DNA of 9,898 nt, from NCBI GenBank assembly GCA_026991055.1, contig JALXCE010000365.1, positions 1 through 9,898 on the forward strand. Reading direction: 5' to 3'. The notes beneath the pieces are model-generated. The model was given only the letters and a program-made list of their open reading frames with translations. It ran no database searches and was not told where the DNA came from. Position numbers and translations under genes: made by a program. The stretch's first letter is position 1; every line of letters starts with the position of its first letter. The stretch comes from Caldifarciminota bacterium. Lineage in GTDB: Bacteria > Hydrothermota > Hydrothermia > B15-G9 > WFZT01. Positions 7,256 to 9,898 of the stretch are shown piece by piece.

Positions 7256-7603
7256 TTGACAATACAAACTGAGACAAAAAAAGATAAGGCCGGGAACGAA
7301 GTGGTCGTCTTCAAACTTATAGGCGACCTTGATGCATTCTCCTCGAGGGATTTCAAACCCCTCGTTATTGATTTTGCAGAAAAGGGCCACAGCAGGTACA
7401 TCGTGGACCTCTCGGAGACCCCGTTTATCGATAGCTCGGGACTCGTATCGTTGATTTCGCTTCTCAAACGTGCCAAAGTCATGGGTGGCTATGTTAAACT
7501 CGTCGGATTGAGACGAGCGATGAGAGATATTTTCTCAATCACAGGTCTGGATAAAGTGTTCGAATTTTACGATACCGTCGAAGATGCCCTGAATAGTGTC
7601 TGA
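7256..7603 (+). CDS. STAS-domain anti-sigma factor antagonist (RsbV/SpoIIAA-like)
   Basis: Cytoplasmic switch protein that, when unphosphorylated, binds its HATPase partner and displaces that partner's client. The 115 residues form a single STAS domain of normal length. The phosphorylation loop is FIDSSGL (57-63), with Ser61 at the position phosphorylated in SpoIIAA. The opening beta-strand with KLIGDLD (20-26) and the C-terminal LVGLRRAMRDIFSITGLDKV (82-101) are also typical. The start is TTG, supported by the preceding ribosome binding site. The stop overlaps the HATPase start as TGATG, which suggests coupled translation and a defined ratio of the two partners. No separate promoter is evident in the 60-base gap, which is occupied by the GC-rich hairpin. 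Confidence 0.93.
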   Translation: MTIQTETKKDKAGNEVVVFKLIGDLDAFSSRDFKPLVIDFAEKGHSRYIVDLSETPFIDSSGLVSLISLLKRAKVMGGYVKLVGLRRAMRDIFSITGLDKVFEFYDTVEDALNSV

Positions 7604-8013
7604 TGGCGATTTACATTGTTCAGTCCAGGCTGGAAAACCTGAAGTCCATCAGAGATTGGCTCAAAACCCACCTATCTCTTCTTGGCGTTGATGAGCGAAC
7701 CTCGTATGGACTTATAACTGCCGTGAATGAGATAGTGACCAACGTCATAGTCCATACCCACCACGAAAATCCAGCTTTCAAAGTAGGAGTGGAGGTAGAG
7801 CAGATCGAAGATTCCGTTGAGATCAGGGTTATGGACTTTTGCCCGAACTGCGAAATCGAGCTTGTGGAATCAGAAGACACCGATCCCCTTTCTGAGAGTG
7901 GTTTTGGTCTTAAAATTGCTAAGTCCCTCGTGGACAACTTTCAGCATGAGAAGGGGCCGGATGGGAATGTCTTCGTTCTGAGGAAACATGTATCTTCCAG
8001 AGTCAATTCTTAA
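7603..8013 (+). CDS. RsbW-like serine kinase / anti-sigma HATPase with a CPNC motif
   Basis: GHKL-fold protein of the anti-sigma regulatory factor family. Such proteins phosphorylate the cognate STAS protein and hold a sigma factor or other target. In the 136 residues the N box is NEIVTNVIVHT (42-52), with Glu43 and Asn47 in the positions for catalysis and Mg-ATP binding. The G2 box is SGFGLKIAKSLVD (99-111). The G1 box normally reads Asp-x-Gly-x-Gly or Asp-x-Gly-x-Pro; here Asp78 is kept but followed by Phe-Cys-Pro-Asn-Cys (79-83). Cys80 replaces the first glycine, and a CxxC pair is created. ATP binding may be weakened, redox sensitive or metal dependent; this is inference. The gene overlaps the STAS gene by one base and the phosphatase gene by 26. 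Confidence 0.9.
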   Translation: MAIYIVQSRLENLKSIRDWLKTHLSLLGVDERTSYGLITAVNEIVTNVIVHTHHENPAFKVGVEVEQIEDSVEIRVMDFCPNCEIELVESEDTDPLSESGFGLKIAKSLVDNFQHEKGPDGNVFVLRKHVSSRVNS

Positions 8014-9418
8014 AAAGCTGAAGGGGATAGCCGCGCTACTTGGTGATGGTAAGCCCTACCGATTCGATGGAGTCGAAATAGGGAAAATCTCACCTGAATT
8101 TTTCCCTGTAATGAACGGCTTTATGGATGTTATTAAGCACGAAGAGGAGGAAATTCGGTACATTGTTCGTGATATCATCGATGCCTACGAGGAACTTCAC
8201 ATTTTTCACACGATTAATGAGAACCTTGGCTCCTTGCTTGATGAAAACGAGGTTTCGCGTGTGGTCCTGGAAGAGGCCGTTGGTATCGTTAAAGCGCGCA
8301 GGGCATCTGTAATGCTTCTCGATGAATCAGGTGAGAAGATGCGAATTGTTCACGCAAAGGGCATTCCTGATAAGGTCCTAAAAAAGGTGGAAGTCCGTGT
8401 AGGTGACCCTTACGCAGGTTGGGTGCTTGAAAAAAGAAGGCCTCTACTCGTTGAGGATATCGAGAAGCTTCCGAAAAATATAAAGCTCCCCAAACGCGGA
8501 AAATACTCATCAAAATCCTTCCTGATCGTCCCAATACTTGCAAGGAACATCAGGGGTGAAGAAACTCCTCTTGGTGTTATTAACCTTGCGGACAAGGAGA
8601 ACGGCGTGTTTACTGCGGGAGACCTGAAGCTTGTAACTGCTCTTGCAAGAGCCGCGGGAGCGTTCATTCTCAATACACGTCTCATCAAAGAGATGAGGAA
8701 AAACGAGATACTGAAGCACGAACTCGAAATCGCTGCCAATATCCAGAAAAGCCTTCTGCCACCTGAAAAATTTGAAAACGACCATGTTTCCATTGTGGGG
8801 GTTTGCATACCTGCGGGCTATGTCGGTGGTGACTATTTTGATTATATCGTAGCAGATGATAAAATCAGAGCTGTAATCGGTGACGTCTCAGGACATGGGC
8901 TTGGCTCAGCACTCTATATGTCTTCTTTCAGAAGCTTTTTCAGGGCTCTCCGGGACAGGAAAATAGACCAGGTTATGCCACTTTTAAACCATTTTCTAAG
9001 CAAAGATTTAAGCGGCGTGGAAATATTTGTAACTGCCTCAATAATTGATATAGAGGGAGAGAGGATCAGGGCAAGTATAGCAGGGCATCCACCTCCTCTC
9101 ATTTTCAAGGAAAGTGGCAAAATGAAATCATTCAAGAATTCAGGCATGCCGCTCGGTATTTTCCCGGATGCAGAGTTTCATGTTCAAAGGTCCAATCTTT
9201 CGAGTGGAGACCTGGTCTTTATGTACACGGATGGGCTGGTTGATGCAAGAAACCCCAAAGGACACCCGTTTGGACTTAAAAGGGCTGCACATATAATCTC
9301 TGCCAATATCCACAAAGATATAAGCGAGATTGCCGAAACCCTCAAGACTTCCATTCTGGATTATACTAAAAACCGACATCAGGACGACATGACATTTTTA
9401 CTTGTGAGGAAAAAATGA
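7988..9418 (+). CDS. GAF-domain PP2C-type serine phosphatase (RsbU/SpoIIE-like)
   Basis: Probable signal-controlled phosphatase that removes phosphate from the STAS protein. Of the 476 residues, 1-75 are mostly helical with no recognised domain. About 78-232 is a GAF sensor domain (ASVMLLDESGEKMRI, then PLGVINLADKENGVFTAGD). A linker helix (about 233-255, to AANIQKSLLPP) joins it to the PPM/SpoIIE phosphatase domain (about 256-475). Metal-binding aspartates are visible in GGDYFD (Asp282), GDVSGHG (Asp299), YTDG (Asp415) and HQDDMTF (Asp466, Asp467), and AGHPPPL (365-371) is conserved, so the enzyme looks active. There is no transmembrane segment, so the input is probably cytoplasmic; the GAF ligand is unknown. 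GAGGA precedes the ATG, which lies within the HATPase gene; the 3' end overlaps the next gene by four bases. Confidence 0.95.
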   Translation: MYLPESILKKLKGIAALLGDGKPYRFDGVEIGKISPEFFPVMNGFMDVIKHEEEEIRYIVRDIIDAYEELHIFHTINENLGSLLDENEVSRVVLEEAVGIVKARRASVMLLDESGEKMRIVHAKGIPDKVLKKVEVRVGDPYAGWVLEKRRPLLVEDIEKLPKNIKLPKRGKYSSKSFLIVPILARNIRGEETPLGVINLADKENGVFTAGDLKLVTALARAAGAFILNTRLIKEMRKNEILKHELEIAANIQKSLLPPEKFENDHVSIVGVCIPAGYVGGDYFDYIVADDKIRAVIGDVSGHGLGSALYMSSFRSFFRALRDRKIDQVMPLLNHFLSKDLSGVEIFVTASIIDIEGERIRASIAGHPPPLIFKESGKMKSFKNSGMPLGIFPDAEFHVQRSNLSSGDLVFMYTDGLVDARNPKGHPFGLKRAAHIISANIHKDISEIAETLKTSILDYTKNRHQDDMTFLLVRKK

Positions 9419-9753
9419 TTTATGTGTTTCTCGATGACCCCACTACAAAGAGAATAATCTTCGAACTTGTGAAAGAGGTAAAATGTTTTGACAATGCAGT
9501 GGAATTCCTTGATGGCATCCACAAGGAGAGCGAGCCCATTGTGGTAATTGGTGGAAACATGGATATAAAAAAGACTATCGAGCTTATCAAGACCATCCGG
9601 GGCTCTAAAAATAAAGCAAAGATTTTTGTTGTGACCACCTCTGGACAGGAGTTTGACAGAGATACTTTGATAGAGAACGGTGCGGATTTTGTTGTTACAA
9701 AACCCTTCAGCCCCAAACTTTTAAAGGAAAAGCTTATCCAACCCGGGCAATGA
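9415..9753 (+). CDS. Degenerate response-regulator receiver-like protein
   Basis: Single-domain protein of 112 residues with receiver features. It has an N-terminal acidic pair in VFLDDPTTKR (4-13), a beta-strand VVTTS (72-76) with the conserved Thr/Ser, GADFVV (89-94), and the invariant Lys96-Pro97-Phe98. The phosphoacceptor strand, usually ending Asp-x-x-Met-Pro, reads IVVIGGNMDI (42-51), which places Gly46 where Asp should be. Phosphorylation at the usual site is therefore not expected. It may act as a constitutive or ligand-independent partner of the phosphatase or HATPase (inference). The ATG overlaps the phosphatase stop as ATGA and is preceded by GAGGA; the stop overlaps the next gene in the same way. 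Confidence 0.85.
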   Translation: MIYVFLDDPTTKRIIFELVKEVKCFDNAVEFLDGIHKESEPIVVIGGNMDIKKTIELIKTIRGSKNKAKIFVVTTSGQEFDRDTLIENGADFVVTKPFSPKLLKEKLIQPGQ

Positions 9754-9898
9754 ATTTCATTCTTATTGCCATTCTCGGATTCAACATATACACAGACATT
9801 CTTTCCGTCAGAAATTACAAAAATTATTCAACAAGGGTTAGCTGGGAACTTAAAACCGGCATGTATTTCAACGCAAATATTGAGAATAGCTATGACCG
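9750..9898 (+). CDS. Start of an unidentified, possibly exported protein (3' partial)
   Basis: Forty-nine codons are visible before the window ends, with no stop. The ATG overlaps the stop of the receiver-like gene as ATGA, the arrangement seen at the preceding junction. The product begins with a short hydrophobic run (MNFILIAILGF), followed by residues with alternating polar and aromatic side chains (SWELKTGMYFNANIE), compatible with a short signal peptide and beta-strands of an envelope protein. There is no basic residue before the hydrophobic run and no clear signal peptidase site, so export is uncertain. No family is recognisable from this fragment. Confidence 0.6.
   Translation, partial: MNFILIAILGFNIYTDILSVRNYKNYSTRVSWELKTGMYFNANIENSYD

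Noticed and set aside
7256..7261. TTGACA as a -35 promoter element
   Set aside because: It matches the consensus exactly, but nothing like a -10 element occurs 16-18 bases downstream; the TTG is better explained as the STAS start codon.
7019..7482. Minus-strand open frames across the hairpin region (to 7390 and to 7482)
   Set aside because: They are antisense to the acyl-CoA dehydrogenase and STAS genes, show low-complexity translations and have no domain; they are shadows, though the minus-strand U-tract of the hairpin made me look for a gene there.
1..9898. CRISPR array, insertion sequence, tRNA, rRNA or toxin-antitoxin pair
   Set aside because: I found no regularly spaced DNA repeats, terminal inverted repeats, transposase motifs or structural RNA signatures; gene spacing leaves almost no noncoding DNA.

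Overview
The window looks like a chromosomal segment of a Gram-negative (diderm) bacterium. It carries a kinase of lipid A synthesis (LpxK), a probable outer-membrane TPR/beta-barrel protein and a probable lipoprotein. Genes are packed tightly with start/stop overlaps. I cannot name the taxon from sequence alone. The asparaginyl-tRNA synthetase is of the short form seen in Thermus and archaea, and the proteins are rich in Lys, Glu and Ile, so a deep-branching or thermophilic lineage is possible (inference). I see no mobile element, CRISPR array, tRNA or rRNA.

Layout. (1) Positions 1-3321, plus strand: the 3' part of a very large gene for a TPR-repeat protein with a C-terminal barrel resembling the export porin of cellulose synthesis (BcsC). 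(2) Positions 3302-4647, minus strand: a two-gene operon of a small lipoprotein followed by lpxK, convergent with gene 1 and overlapping it by 20 bp. (3) Positions 4648-4734: a short divergent promoter region. (4) Positions 4735-7195, plus strand: asnS and an acyl-CoA dehydrogenase, tightly linked. (5) Positions 7200-7236: a perfect 17-bp GC-rich hairpin. (6) Positions 7256-9898, plus strand: a five-gene overlapping operon of a STAS anti-anti-sigma protein, an RsbW-like HATPase, a GAF-PP2C phosphatase, a receiver-like protein and the start of a possibly exported protein that runs off the window.

How the genes fit together. The last block is a complete partner-switching module (RsbV/RsbW/RsbU logic). 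The phosphatase would dephosphorylate the STAS protein, which could then capture the HATPase and free whatever the HATPase holds. No sigma factor is present in the window, so the output is unknown. Two deviations stand out. The HATPase has a Cys-Pro-Asn-Cys motif where the glycines of the G1 ATP-binding box should be, and the receiver-like protein has Gly where the phosphorylated Asp should be. The TPR protein is built from a 112-residue higher-order repeat present five times. The rest (asnS, acyl-CoA dehydrogenase, lpxK) is ordinary housekeeping.
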